Part shown: positions 1-10,094 of the stretch, piece after piece
Layout: each line of letters opens with the position of its first letter
How positions within the stretch are numbered: the stretch's first letter is position 1
NCBI GenBank assembly: GCA_964019155.1
Contig: OZ025243.1
Coordinates: 22,704,441-22,768,440 of the forward strand
Origin: Osedax fenrisi
Lineage: Eukaryota > Annelida > Polychaeta > Sabellida > Siboglinidae
Length of the DNA: 64,000 nt
Reading direction: 5' to 3'
Made by a program: the position numbers and the translations under genes
The notes under the pieces: generated by a model
Told to the model about the DNA's origin: nothing
The model's database searches: none
The model's input: only the letters and a program-made list of their open reading frames with translations

Positions 1-1
1 C

Positions 2-120
2 AGAACACTGAAGTTATCCGAACGTATGACCTTGGTCTGTTTCTTTGCGGTCATCGCAGTATTTGTTTCAAGGTCGATAGAAAGGTCAACGGTGTGGACA
101 GATCGTTACACTCTCTACAA
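2..120 (+). CDS. TMTC: TMTC exon: last transmembrane segment and W-T-D motif
   Basis: Read in frame 2 from the window edge, this codes for ERMTLVCFFAVIAVFVSRSI followed by ERSTVWTDRYTLY and two bases (AA) of a split Lys codon. The donor is GTTTAG at 121. The true 5' limit is outside the window. The arrangement (hydrophobic helix, basic residues, W-x-D) is what precedes the first TPR in TMTC proteins. Confidence 0.8.
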
Positions 121-673
121 GTTTAGCATGGCGATTAATGCACGCAATAGCATGTGTTGTGTGTTCAAATAAAATCTAATTGAGCAATATACCCATCACC
201 ATAATCATTGTAGATGTTTACTATATGTATATGTTTATGCTAATGAAATATTGAAATATACATCCATTTACATGAATAAACTTTACATATAGGTATAATA
301 TCATAATATATTCTAATGTAGAGAAATGTTAATATTATTATTAAATATTAAAGAAATATTAATAATAGAATATCATATGTACATGTGGAAATGTGTGTAC
401 CATACTATAATAAATTCGGTATAGTATACCTATATACAAAGTACACAATGGGTACTAAACATACACGTATAACACGACGATATTGCGTATTGTACGTGCT
501 TCGAAGGACATGCATGACGTAACACTACGTAACTCACTCGTAGGTCGGGTGTTGACACGTTGCCTAGCAACGCTAAGATGCATTACAACTTCGCTAACCT
601 GCAGAAACATCAACATCGAGTGAATTCATCGGAATATCATTATAGGATTGCATTAAAGTTATTACTAGTATAC

Positions 674-707
<34 letters not shown>

Positions 708-3337
708 ATTATAGAAAAAATAATATTGACCATATATGTATCATATATTATTAGAAATAATATGTTATAAATTAAAATAATATATAATATATGCAAATAT
801 TCAGATTCAATATTCATGCAATAATTATATATGTGTGTGTATACATTTTAATTAATTTAATAGTGTATTATATCTTAAATAGACTTTGGCCTACTTATAT
901 AAGTGCGATGAATAATCTAGCAACTCTACTTCAGCATTCATCTGATCACAATAGTTGGTATTAACTTAGTATCATAAGTATTATGTATTCTTATATCTAT
1001 AATATCATAATATTATATAACATATAACTAATTACATAACTTACAACTTAGTATAGAATAAATTACAATAGAAATAATTTATTGGAATAATTGAATTTTA
1101 TTATTTTTTCATTTTATTTTTTTTAATATAAAGTTTCAATTTCTTTCTTTATTTTTCAAAATTCTTCAAAATAGTATATAGGTTTTTCGGGTTGTTTCCA
1201 GTTATTAGGAGCGCTGGAACGATTTTTATGCCAACCAATCAAAATAAATGTTGTGGTAAAAATAGGATGGGACCAATACATAGGAGATCCCCTTAGATTT
1301 TAAAGTGAGGGGGACATATCCCCCGTCCCCCCCTGTTGCAGCGCCCCTACCAGATCTGGTATATCGATATATCACTCTCCTTATTATATAACTTATACTT
1401 ATTATATAATCACTCACTTATTAACCCACATATCGTATAGATGAAGAAGTGGGTATACTTTACAGAAGAGTTCTACAGCTTCACTCTCATCACGAACCTT
1501 CTCTTCTTAATCTGGGCGTATTATACAGGTCACAGTAAGGACATGGCTTTGGACATCTACATAGTAACAGTACTTCGTTCAGTAGCTAATGACTTTAATA
1601 TCATCGGTGATTATCATCCGGTGTTTCTTCTATCATAATTATATATTATCTATTATAATTATATTATATAATTATCACCTATATATATATATTTATATAA
1701 TAATACAATTTATTATTTCAATTTAATCTCAGAACATATGAATACAATTTATTATTTCAATTTAATCTCAGAACATATGAATACAATTTATTATTTAAAT
1801 TTAATCTCAGAACATATGAATACAATTTATTATTTCAATTTAATCTCAGAACATATGAATACAATTTATTATCTAAATTTAATCTCAGAACATATGAATA
1901 CAATTTATTATTTCAATTTAATCTCAGAACATATGAATACAATTTATTATTTCAATTTAATCTCAGAACATATGAATACAATTTATTATTTAAATTTAAT
2001 CTCAGAACATATGAATACAATTTATTATTTCAATTTAATCTCAGAACATATGAATACAATTTATTATTTCAATTTAACCTCAGAACATATGAATACGATT
2101 TATTATTTAAATTAAAATGAATTATTTATTTTTTAAATATAGTTAGAAGCAAGTTTACATTGAATTGATAACATATAAGGGAAAGTTTCCGATTACCGAC
2201 CCCTAAAAGATTATTTGTAATAACTTATTCAATATTAAATATATTTATTTTAAAGTTTGTAATTAGGGTAATATTATGACAATGAATAATGTTTCTATTT
2301 TAAATTTTTGATATAATTATATTTACAAGAATAAACAGGGGTCGGTGATCGGATACATGTGCCTAATACCGACTCCCTTCTCATATTACCGACCCCCTAA
2401 AATAATCGTAGTATAAATAATTGTAGTATTATAATATCCAATACAAATAGTAGATATACCTAAATATAATTAATTATAACATGCACGCAATTTATGTATT
2501 ATTGAATTTGTGTTTTAATAGTAATATTAAATTTAAATTTAAACTTTATAGTAATTATATTAAAATAGTGTATATTATTATTTAATATTTATTTATTAAT
2601 CAGTATATATATAATAAACTGGAACCATGAATCCTAAATCTATATCAATGATACAAAAACAACTTACGACATATTTTAAAGTAAAATACGGATCTATTTT
2701 GATTGGATATTATAAATCACATGGGGTCGGTATTAAGGTAATTTAGGGGATCGGTAATAGGAAAATCATATGGGTTACTATAATTAAGATATATTGGTTA
2801 ATAGTTATTCAAATTAAATTATTTTTATAATTGTTATAAAATGTTATTGATCTACAATAGTATGCTCAGTATTAATTTCAGTTTTCTTTTAATTAATAAA
2901 GAATTTACAATGATTTAAAAAAAGTTGTTATTCAAATATTTAAAAAGTAAAAAGAGAATATTACATTTTATCAAATAACAATTGTAAGATTGAATATTTT
3001 TTAAAACAAAATACTTATTCATATGTATCATTAAATTACGAACATTTCATGTATATATCATTTTTTTGATATCTCTTAGCTTTATAGTTACTGAGATACG
3101 AGAGTGGGTCGGTATTAGAAGGGGGTCGGTAATCGGAGACGTTCCCATATATATATGAACATATATTCATTACTTCATTAACATTAACTATACAATGTAC
3201 ACAGTAACCGAGGGGAGTACGGTAAAGCTGTTGGATATCTGAGAAGGGTGGTTCAGTTAAACGATAACGTACAACTAAAGAGAATACTACACATGGTGGA
3301 GTCGAGGGCAACGGGATGCCAGAATACTCTAGTGTAA
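2..3337 (+). CDS. TMTC: TMTC family protein (transmembrane O-mannosyltransferase with TPR repeats), 3' part, five exons
   Basis: Joined exons: 2-120 (enters from outside the window), 544-657, 883-953, 1441-1534 and 3205-3337 (stop TAA 3335-3337). Every junction keeps phase: AA|G, AA|A, A|AT, CA|T. The product starts with a hydrophobic segment (LVCFFAVIAVFVSR), then W-T-D, then SGVDTLPSNAKMHYNFANLQ, the junction between the membrane part and the TPR part typical of TMTC proteins. TPR-like helices follow (YHYRIALK, SAMNNLATLL, LYRRVLQL, PSLLNLGVLY, GEYGKAVGYLRRVVQLN) and a short tail ends in NTLV. Known for the family: TMTC1-4 are ER membrane enzymes that O-mannosylate cadherins, with the TPR part in the ER lumen. 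The paralogue (1-4) cannot be decided from this part. The N-terminal catalytic half lies upstream of the window. Junction positions are inferred from phase and family similarity. Confidence 0.85.
544..657 (+). CDS. TMTC: TMTC exon: NAKMHYN motif and first TPR
   Basis: Acceptor tag at 541-543. The first G completes Lys, and SGVDTLPSNAKMHYNFANLQ follows. The exon ends with YHYRIAL and two bases of a Lys codon at donor GTTATT (658). P-x-NAK-x-HYN is the best family signature in the gene. Confidence 0.85.
883..953 (+). CDS. TMTC: TMTC exon: second TPR helix pair, 71 bp
   Basis: Acceptor tag at 880-882. The exon codes for LWPTYISAMNNLATLLQHSS, then DHN and one split base at donor GTTGGT (954). 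It is too short to appear as a long open frame, but A-x-NNLATLL is a strong TPR match and both phases fit the neighbours. Confidence 0.82.
1441..1534 (+). CDS. TMTC: TMTC exon: third TPR (LYRRVLQL...LLNLGVLY)
   Basis: Acceptor atag at 1437-1440, donor GTAAGG at 1535. The frame is the third one, not that of the ATG at 1441. It codes for EEVGILYRRVLQLHSHHEPS then LLNLGVLYRS. The overlapping 65-residue ATG frame (1441-1638) is a shadow. Confidence 0.82.
1702..2115. repeat. 39-bp minisatellite, about 10.6 copies, in the last TMTC intron
   Basis: The unit runs AATACAATTTATTATTTCAA + TTTAATCTCAGAACATATG. Because 39 is a multiple of three, the array stays open and mimics a 13-residue protein repeat (MNTIYYFNLISEH). 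A TTC/TTA variant (F or L) alternates irregularly along the array, showing duplication of multi-unit blocks. No sign that it is translated. Confidence 0.95.
2179..3146. mobile_element. Non-autonomous TIR element (MITE-like) with repeated CCGACCCC blocks
   Basis: The left end GGGAAAGTTTCCGATTACCG and right end (reverse complement GGGAACGTCTCCGATTACCG) are inverted repeats. The same TTACCGACCCC / GGGGTCGGTAA block recurs inside at about 2340-2395 and 2720-2755, so the element is built from nested inverted modules. Target duplication is unclear in the TA-rich flanks. A second, truncated copy lies at 40449-40957. No coding sequence seen. It ends about 60 bp before the last TMTC exon. Confidence 0.7.
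3205..3337 (+). CDS. TMTC: TMTC terminal exon: last TPR and C-terminus
   Basis: Acceptor acag at 3201-3204. The first T completes His after CA of the previous exon. It codes for NRGEYGKAVGYLRRVVQLND and a tail ending SRATGCQNTLV, with TAA at 3335. The opposite-strand open frame over 3036-3398 is not supported. A donor-like GTGGAG inside the exon leaves a small chance of a further exon. Confidence 0.78.
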
Positions 3338-3415
3338 CTTTATCAATGTTATATTGTAATAATAATGAGCACGGTCCTTTCCAATTTAGCGTATGCACTT
3401 TTTATATACATGTTT

Positions 3416-3462
<47 letters not shown>

Positions 3463-4430
3463 TTTATAATGAAAATATTTATTCAGATAATCTTATACAT
3501 ATTATTATTATTTTATTATTATTATTTAATATAAAATGAGTATTATATAGGTAGGTAACATTATACCTAACATTATACTTTACTTTTATTATATATTTAT
3601 ATACGATTTAATAATAATAATAATAATTCAACTGAATTGTTAATACTAAATAAAATATTTTTAATCACTAATAAATTGTATTTAATCTTAATTATATTAG
3701 TGTTTCAATAATAAATAATGTTACTTTTATATGTTTTTATAATAATATTATAAAATAATATAAATAGTATAGTAAAATAATAATATATATAGTGTATTTA
3801 TTATATAATATTTTAATAATATATTTAAATATCAATTTAATCATTATTTAAGGTCTGGGAAAATAGATGATTTTTGAAATAAATATATTATTTATTAAAA
3901 ATAATATTATATAAAAAATATAAAATCTGATTTACTTTTTAAAAATGATATATGATATGAAATAATTATAAGTGCAACAATTAAGTGTGCATAACGAAGC
4001 AGTATAACATAAGCAAAGCTACCTCTGCATATGATGCTGATTGTGCAAAATTGTAAATATGTTTTTTATTATTGCTATTATCATTATCATTTAACCTACT
4101 TCAATATTTGTACAAGTACTATTTTTATATTATTATATATATTTAAATAAAACTGTTAAAATTAAAATGTTAAATCACTAATATAACTCTTCTATTTTTT
4201 AAATTAATCATGTATATTTAAGCTCCATAACTACTAAACAAACTATGTGAAACTTTCAGAATTTATTTATGTTATTATACAAGTCAGATAAAATAAACAA
4301 CTTCTAATATGATATCTGAATACATATAATGTATTATAACATTTATGGAGATTCTGTAATATTTATTATTTTACAAATTGGTATTATGGAGGTTATATTA
4401 TATCAGTATCATACACTTTTAAATGTTCAT
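3338..4430. other. AT-rich intergenic DNA downstream of TMTC
   Basis: Contains a (TA)n run at about 3421-3457 and irregular ATT/TAA-rich DNA. No gene or RNA gene recognised. Presumably includes the TMTC 3' UTR; no clear poly(A) site could be chosen in such A-rich sequence. Confidence 0.6.
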
Positions 4431-4527
4431 TATATGTAGAGTTAAATATACTATTGTTTTTATTTTTATTATTATTTTTATATGTAGAGTTAAATATACT
4501 ATTGTTGTTATTTTTATTATTATTTTT
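4431..4527. repeat. 48-bp tandem duplication next to the SINE tail
   Basis: TATATGTAGAGTTAAATATA plus the following CTATTGTT... T-rich stretch occurs twice, at 4431 and 4479, with one or two differences. On the minus strand the T-rich part is the A-rich tail of the adjoining SINE, so the duplication includes tail sequence. Confidence 0.8.
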
Positions 4528-4826
4528 ATTTGGTGGAGTCCTTTCATCCCATCCAGGCACTTAGATGAAGTTTTCATTTATAACCATATATGGCTCTAAT
4601 ATCCCTTAAGGGACATTAGATCCATAGATACGTGAATTCGAAGCCGCTCTCATGTTAAATCTCATCCATGGTTTTAACAAGAGCCGATCATTTAGGTATA
4701 CACAATTATATAATATCACTTCTAAATATTATTTGAAGACCTATTTTAATGGTCCGTACGAGGCTCGAACCCGTGTCCTACTGCTTGTATGTATGACACA
4801 TTAGCCACTGGGCCACACAGGCAGTT
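4528..4826 (-). mobile_element. tRNA-derived SINE, about 300 bp
   Basis: Read on the minus strand, the head (about 4824-4752) has an RNA polymerase III box A-like TGGCCCAGTGGCTAATG and a perfect box B, GGGTTCGAGCCTC (4760-4772), spaced as in a tRNA. A body of about 200 bp follows, then a tail of AAATAAAAATAATAATAAAA type. The acceptor stem does not pair, so this is a SINE head, not a working tRNA gene. Class assignment rests on these promoter boxes; the family was not identified. Confidence 0.65.
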
Positions 4827-5151
4827 TAAATACGCTTTTAAATTTGTAAAGTATATTTTCAAATGATAACCGATACATGGTTAATAATAACGAATTAAGT
4901 ATATATGTTTAATAATCTTCAATATGTATTTACTATATAATGAAATAAGTTATATTTTTAAAATTGTTAAATATAATATTTAATTGTATTTCATTAGATA
5001 AATATGTATTATATAATTGTCAAATTTATAAAAATAATTATATATATTACATAACTCTTTATATATTTTGTTTATATATATATGTTATAAAATTATATGT
5101 TATTTTTTTTTTTTGTATATATATATAACCAGTAATTCAACAAACTTTGTA

Positions 5152-5159
5152 TCTATATA

Positions 5160-5221
<62 letters not shown>
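5152..5221. repeat. (TA)n microsatellite
   Basis: About 35 uninterrupted TA units. Overlapping open frames rich in YIYIYI are artefacts of this repeat. Confidence 0.97.
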
Positions 5222-5222
<1 letters not shown>

Positions 5223-5444
5223 GAGTGTTGGTGATTTTGTAAATTTACAAAAACCATCAAAACCGCCGGATCCGCACGAATACGATAACGTTTTCAGTTT
5301 AGCTCTCCGATGCACAGTTTTCGAGATCATTTAAACAATACATATAAACAAACAAACAAACAAACAAACATATATATATATATTTATTTAAATAGACCTT
5401 CTTTTATATAGGAGATATATATATATATATATCTATAACCTAAA

Positions 5445-5640
5445 GCCGAGACTTTTGGTTATAGATTCCAAGCCGAGACTTTCATTTTCGGGGAAAAAAC
5501 GAGCCTTGGCCATGATGAGACTTTCATTTTCTGGGAAAAAAACAAGCCATAATCGTGATGAGAATTTAGCCAAACGAGCCCGAGCCGAAACTCTAACAAA
5601 ACGACCCCGAGCTGAGTAGAGAATGTGGGTAACTGATACT
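5445..5640. repeat. Imperfect short repeats rich in GCCGAGAC / GATGAGACTTTCATTTTC
   Basis: GACTTTCATTTTC-GGGAAAAAA-GAGCC occurs twice (from about 5478 and 5519) and AAGCCGAGACTTT twice just before. The unit is about 45-55 bp and decayed. An open frame on the minus strand here is a by-product. Origin unknown. Confidence 0.55.
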
Positions 5641-5689
5641 GAGACTGCATCAATGCTTTAGATATGAGCATCATTTACATCACTAGTCA

Positions 5690-6280
5690 GATCATATCGT
5701 ATACTAAGTCGTGCTAAACACTACTCTATACATTACACGTATATTACAATATATATCAATTCAAATTTAAATATAACGATTTAAATATTTTATATGAACA
5801 TTATTAAAGAATTATTTTATATTATATTGTATTACCATACAGGGTACATATATAACCATATATGGTTATACACTTTATAGCATCGTGTTATATCTGTCAT
5901 GATTTTTATGATAATATTATCTCCAGACGTCATGCAAATATTCGTATTTGGCGTACAAGTAATTATGTATATCAATGTTAAATTATAGATTATATACCTA
6001 ATGAAATATAATGAATTTATCAGCGATAATGTTAGTTTTCTAATATAGTGTAGCAATATAATTATCATTATTATTATATCATATTGTTTGTGTGTAAATA
6101 TTATATGAATCAATGAAAGCATGTTTATTTAGACACCAAAATAACGTTAAATGTTCTCTATTGTGTAAAAAAAAATATAAAAATAACAAAATATACAAAA
6201 ATATATAAATCAGTTGAAAATAATAAAATTAATTTTTACGAATTAACAATATACTAGATTTAAAATACGCATACTTTACA
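5690..6280. other. AT-rich intergenic stretch
   Basis: Nothing gene-like seen. The 96-residue minus-strand open frame (5832-6122) is low-complexity I/Y/T-rich translation of AT-rich DNA. Confidence 0.6.
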
Positions 6281-7277
6281 TTAGTTCTTAATGGAAGGAT
6301 AATGGTAACGCATTCCATATATGGATATTCCATATCTATAGACCGGCTGCAGCTACACTAAAAGAATGTTTTCCATAGCTTGTACTTCCTCTATAATAAT
6401 AACCGAGTAGACGAGTTACATAGATATCTCTTGGTAACTCTGAATTGTAGGAGATTATTCAAATAATTCGGAGGACGATTCTTCAGTACCTTAAAAATTA
6501 GTTTTAAATAGCTGAAGGTAGATCTCTGATAAATATTTAACCATTTAGAATTAACGAAGTGATAATTGAATGATTCATGGTCATATAATTATACACGATG
6601 TAAAACTCTTATCGATGATCTAATGCTTCTATCTAATGATTTAGTAGAATTAGTAAGAAGGCCATAATATAGAGAACAACAATAATGTATACGTTACATA
6701 AATAATGATTCTATTAACATTTTAGAAATTCTAAAAGGTAAGAATTTCCTTATTGATCGTATTTTATATAATTAGTTGATTTACACACATTAGCTATCTG
6801 ATCGAAGAAATTTAGGTTATCATCAAAAATAAAACCAAGGTTTATAACATTATTGCAAGGAACAGTTGTGATAGAATCAATGATAACAGAAGGAAAAACT
6901 AATGATGTTCTAGATATATTTAGAAGTTAAGTTTTATTCATATTCAACATTAAACTATTTTGTAAAAACTAATTTATAACCATATTAATACAATAAATTA
7001 GAGCTACATTATCAGATGAATAAGCTATTACCGAAAGCTAGATATACAATTGAATGTCATCAGCAACACATTTATATTTTACAGAGGGTAAATTAGATAT
7101 AATATTTTTAAGAGGTAAGATATACAGAGAAAAGAGTAATGGCCCTAATACAGAACTTTGAAGTACTCCATAATAAATTTTACAAGTAGATGAATAATGG
7201 TTATACATTTTTATAGAAAATGTTCTTTCAGATAAGTACGATTTATTCCAAGCTAGATGAATAGGCCTACCTACAAT

Positions 7278-8642
7278 CAGAGATGGGCAAATTTCAAAAA
7301 AAATCTATATTAGATACTGATAAAATATTTTGGATAATTTATATAATAGATACTGCTACTGATATTTTTAGAAACTTTATAATAGATACTGTTACCGATA
7401 CAGGTATTTAGATACTTTTAATAAATAAATTATAAATACATTTATATATCAATTATAGACATTTTAAATGTATTTTATTATAAAAGCATTATAGTAAATT
7501 ATACTAAATTCATTTAGATCAAATATTTAAGCATAGCAAAATATAACTATATAGGATAAACCTACAATATAAATGAAATAATAATAATATAATGAATATA
7601 AAATAATAATAATAATAATATAATACAAATTAAAATAAATGAGAATTGGATTTTAATATTACCAGATTGCTAAAATTTAAATCTGCCAAACGACCTCTTT
7701 TCGGGTTATTGATTTGCCCAGAATATGAACAAAGCCTCTCCACAGGTGCAGAATAAGGCAATGGTGTATTAAATTTAATAAATATTTGTTTAATTAAATA
7801 ATTACTATGAATTTGTTCTATGCTGTTATTATCCAATTTTAGAAATAAATCAAGTGGATTTTCTTTATAAATATTTTCATTTTTTTCAAATTGAAAAAAT
7901 ATCTTAATTGTTATCTTCATTGACTGTATGTTTATCTATAGAAAGTAATGCTTTATTTAGAAAACCTTTAACTTTTAAATGAATGTGTTCGTTATTAAAT
8001 TCTTTTTTAATTTTTATCCATTTCAATTTGAAATATGGATGGATAGACGTTGCAATTATTGCAAAATCAGCATCTACTAAATTTAAAATTGAATAAAATC
8101 TCTTTTTAAGACCATCATCGATCACTTTTACCAAAGGTTTACATAATTCTATATTCGTATTATGATAAAGTTTTTCTACATACTTTTCGGTGGCAAATAA
8201 TGTTGGAAGTAAAACACCATAATAGATACCGAATTCACCTTGCAGTATATCTAAAGTCACAGCAATGGGTTCGACGCACATTAAATATTCTTCTACAAAT
8301 AATATATCATTTATATTAAATAGAGGTAATTTTAGCTCTATCATGAGTTTTGGTAATTTATCCTTATTCAATGATAATACTTTTAATGAGTCATATAAAG
8401 AATTCCAACGGGTTATACAAGGTAATTTTAATTCATAACCTATACAATATTTAATTACTTCTGCGGATTTAGGTCTTCCGGACATATTGCATAATGCCGA
8501 ATATTTTATAATATATACCTATATTAGATACAATTTTAGCTTTAATAGATACAGATATCGATACTTTAATAATTTCTATAATAGATAGTGATATTAGATA
8601 ATAAAGTATCGGCGATACTGCCCATGGGCAGATGCATCTCTG
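7278..8642 (-). mobile_element. hAT transposon, internally deleted, 1365 bp, with 8-bp target site duplication
   Basis: Ends are CAGAGATGGGCAAATTT... and ...GCATCTCTG; the first eight bases form a perfect terminal inverted repeat of hAT type (CAGRGNTGGGCAA). CCTACAAT flanks both sides exactly (7270-7277 and 8643-8650), an 8-bp target duplication. Inner ends carry repeated TAGATACTG/ATCGATAC motifs (7310-7430 and 8515-8615), like the subterminal transposase-binding repeats of hAT elements. The insertion split the L2-like LINE ORF; joining the flanks restores the LINE reading frame (GIVG|RP). Confidence 0.93.
7630..8485 (-). pseudogene. hAT transposase, C-terminal part, frameshifted
   Basis: Two minus-strand frames: 8485-7904 (ITRWNSLYDSLKVLSLNKDK, PIAVTLDILQGE, a long helical region) and 7920-7630 with the hAT dimerisation region (FNTPLPYSAPVERLCSYSGQ, then KRGRLADLNFSNLVILKSN). 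The S-A-P-x-ERL-x-S-x-x-G motif is diagnostic for the hATC domain. The frames overlap by 17 bases in different phase, so one frameshift lies near 7910. The BED zinc finger and the first catalytic residues are absent, so no active transposase is expected. Confidence 0.88.
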
Positions 8643-9971
8643 CCTACAATACCAATATCTTCAATACGTTTAATTAAAATATAATGATCAATAGTATCAA
8701 ATGCCGCAGATAGATCTAATAAAATAATCTGTATATCAGAATTATTATCAAGCTTATTAAGAAAATCATCAAGAATAGAAATAAGAAGTTTTTCAGGACT
8801 ATGAAATTTCCTATATTCACTTTGTCTAGTGTCAAATAATGAATTTACAATTAGATAATTGATTAATTGCTTGGAAACTATTCTTTCCAATATTTTACTT
8901 ATAAAAGGTAATTGAGATATTGGTCTATAATTAGATAAACACTCAATATCTAATCCTGGTTTCTTTAGAATAAGTTTCATTATATCATGTTTTAAATATG
9001 AAGGTACAATACCAGAATAGAGAAAAATATTAATAATATTTAAAATAAATAGAGTTAGCAAGCTTATGAAAAAAAATAGAGGCAATGGATCAATATGATA
9101 AGACGATTTAGAAGCCAACATAACACTTCATAGAAAGAAGTAGAACAAAAATAGTCAAAATATACCCCACATCCAAGTAAAATATCATAACATAAAGGAA
9201 TAAAAGCCACATTATTAATTATAAGCTTAATTTTATAAATACTATTTGAAACTTTATCCTGAAAAAAAAAGAAAAATTAGAACATAATATTAAACTAAGT
9301 AGAGTAAGAAATATAACCGAATCTGTTTTAGTAAAGGAGTTTATAAAAGAATAAATCTTTATAGTAATATTTTCAAAGGACCTAAAAGTATTATAATAAT
9401 ATTTTTTTTAACAATTAGAATAGATGATCTATAAAAAATACCTATACTTAACACATGGAGTATATGTTTCATTAGAAGATTTAATTTTATATAAGCTTTC
9501 AAGATTTGTGAATGTCTTTTTATTTTATGCAATTCACTATTAAACCATGGACAAGTATCATGTATTGTAACTAAAAAACTCCGAATAGGTGAAAACATAT
9601 CTAATAAATTTAGAATAGAACTATTGAAGTAATCCAGATTTAGATTACAATTTGAAAGTGAATTGATAATGTCATTAGAAAAATCATTAATATTCAATGT
9701 TTTCAGGTTTCTATAATTAATTAATGCGCGTTTTCTTTTTGTATTAGATAATTTCAATCAGAAGGTAATAGTGAAATTATCTGTTAATAATGTTGATTTA
9801 ATTGGTATACCATATATAATATCTGAATCTGAATTTTTTAAAACTAAGTCTAACGTATTTCCTAAGTAATGGGTTTTACCTATATTTATATAGGAGATAT
9901 TGTATATCACTAATATAAGTTACTTTAATAATTTTGAAATTAAATTATATGTAAGAGATATTTAAGATATA

Positions 9972-9972
<1 letters not shown>

Positions 9973-10031
<59 letters not shown>

Positions 10032-10051
10032 ATTATATAAAAGAAAGTCTA

Positions 10052-10090
<39 letters not shown>
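9973..10090. repeat. (TA)n microsatellites flanking a short spacer, then (GT)n
   Basis: Two TA runs (about 9976-10030 and 10058-10082), then GTGTGTGTGT. They form the left border of the Helitron-like region that follows. Confidence 0.9.
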
Positions 10091-10093
<3 letters not shown>

Positions 10094-10094
10094 A

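Larger units (their letters stand above)
6280..9890 (-). pseudogene. Decayed L2-like LINE (endonuclease end, reverse transcriptase, C-terminus), interrupted by a hAT element
   Basis: Minus-strand reading from 9890 down: end of the endonuclease (GNTLDLVLKNSDSDI, then T-D-N in place of the SDH-type motif), linker, and RT block 1 (LSNYRPISQLPFISKILERI, 8900-8960). Then IILLDLSAAFDTIDH (8680-8740) and, after the hAT insertion at 7278-8642, SYLSERTFS, GVLQSSVLGPLLFSLYILPL, and CVADDIQLY (7040-7075) in place of YADD. A C-terminal block SYGKHSFSVAAAG...WNALPLS sits near 6300-6380. LLDLSAAFDT-DH with LFSLY-LPL is typical of L2/CR1-group LINEs. GVPQG has become GVLQS, several stops and frameshifts are present, and the 5' end (most of the endonuclease and ORF1) is missing. 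Dead, 5'-truncated copy. Confidence 0.88.

Noticed and set aside
1441..1638. 65-residue ATG frame at the TMTC exon 4
   Set aside because: Wrong frame; the third frame carries the TPR sequence and fits both neighbouring exons.
1738..2115. 125-residue repeat protein
   Set aside because: Pure minisatellite translation; no start context or conserved fold.
3036..3398. 120-residue minus-strand open frame
   Set aside because: It overlaps the TIR element end and the last TMTC exon. The plus strand has TPR motifs, correct phase and splice signals; the minus frame has no family resemblance.
4752..4824. Functional tRNA gene
   Set aside because: A and B boxes are good, but the acceptor arm does not pair and a SINE body and tail follow.
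5068..5334. Open frames on both strands through the (TA)n run
   Set aside because: YIYIYI translation of a microsatellite, mirrored on the opposite strand.
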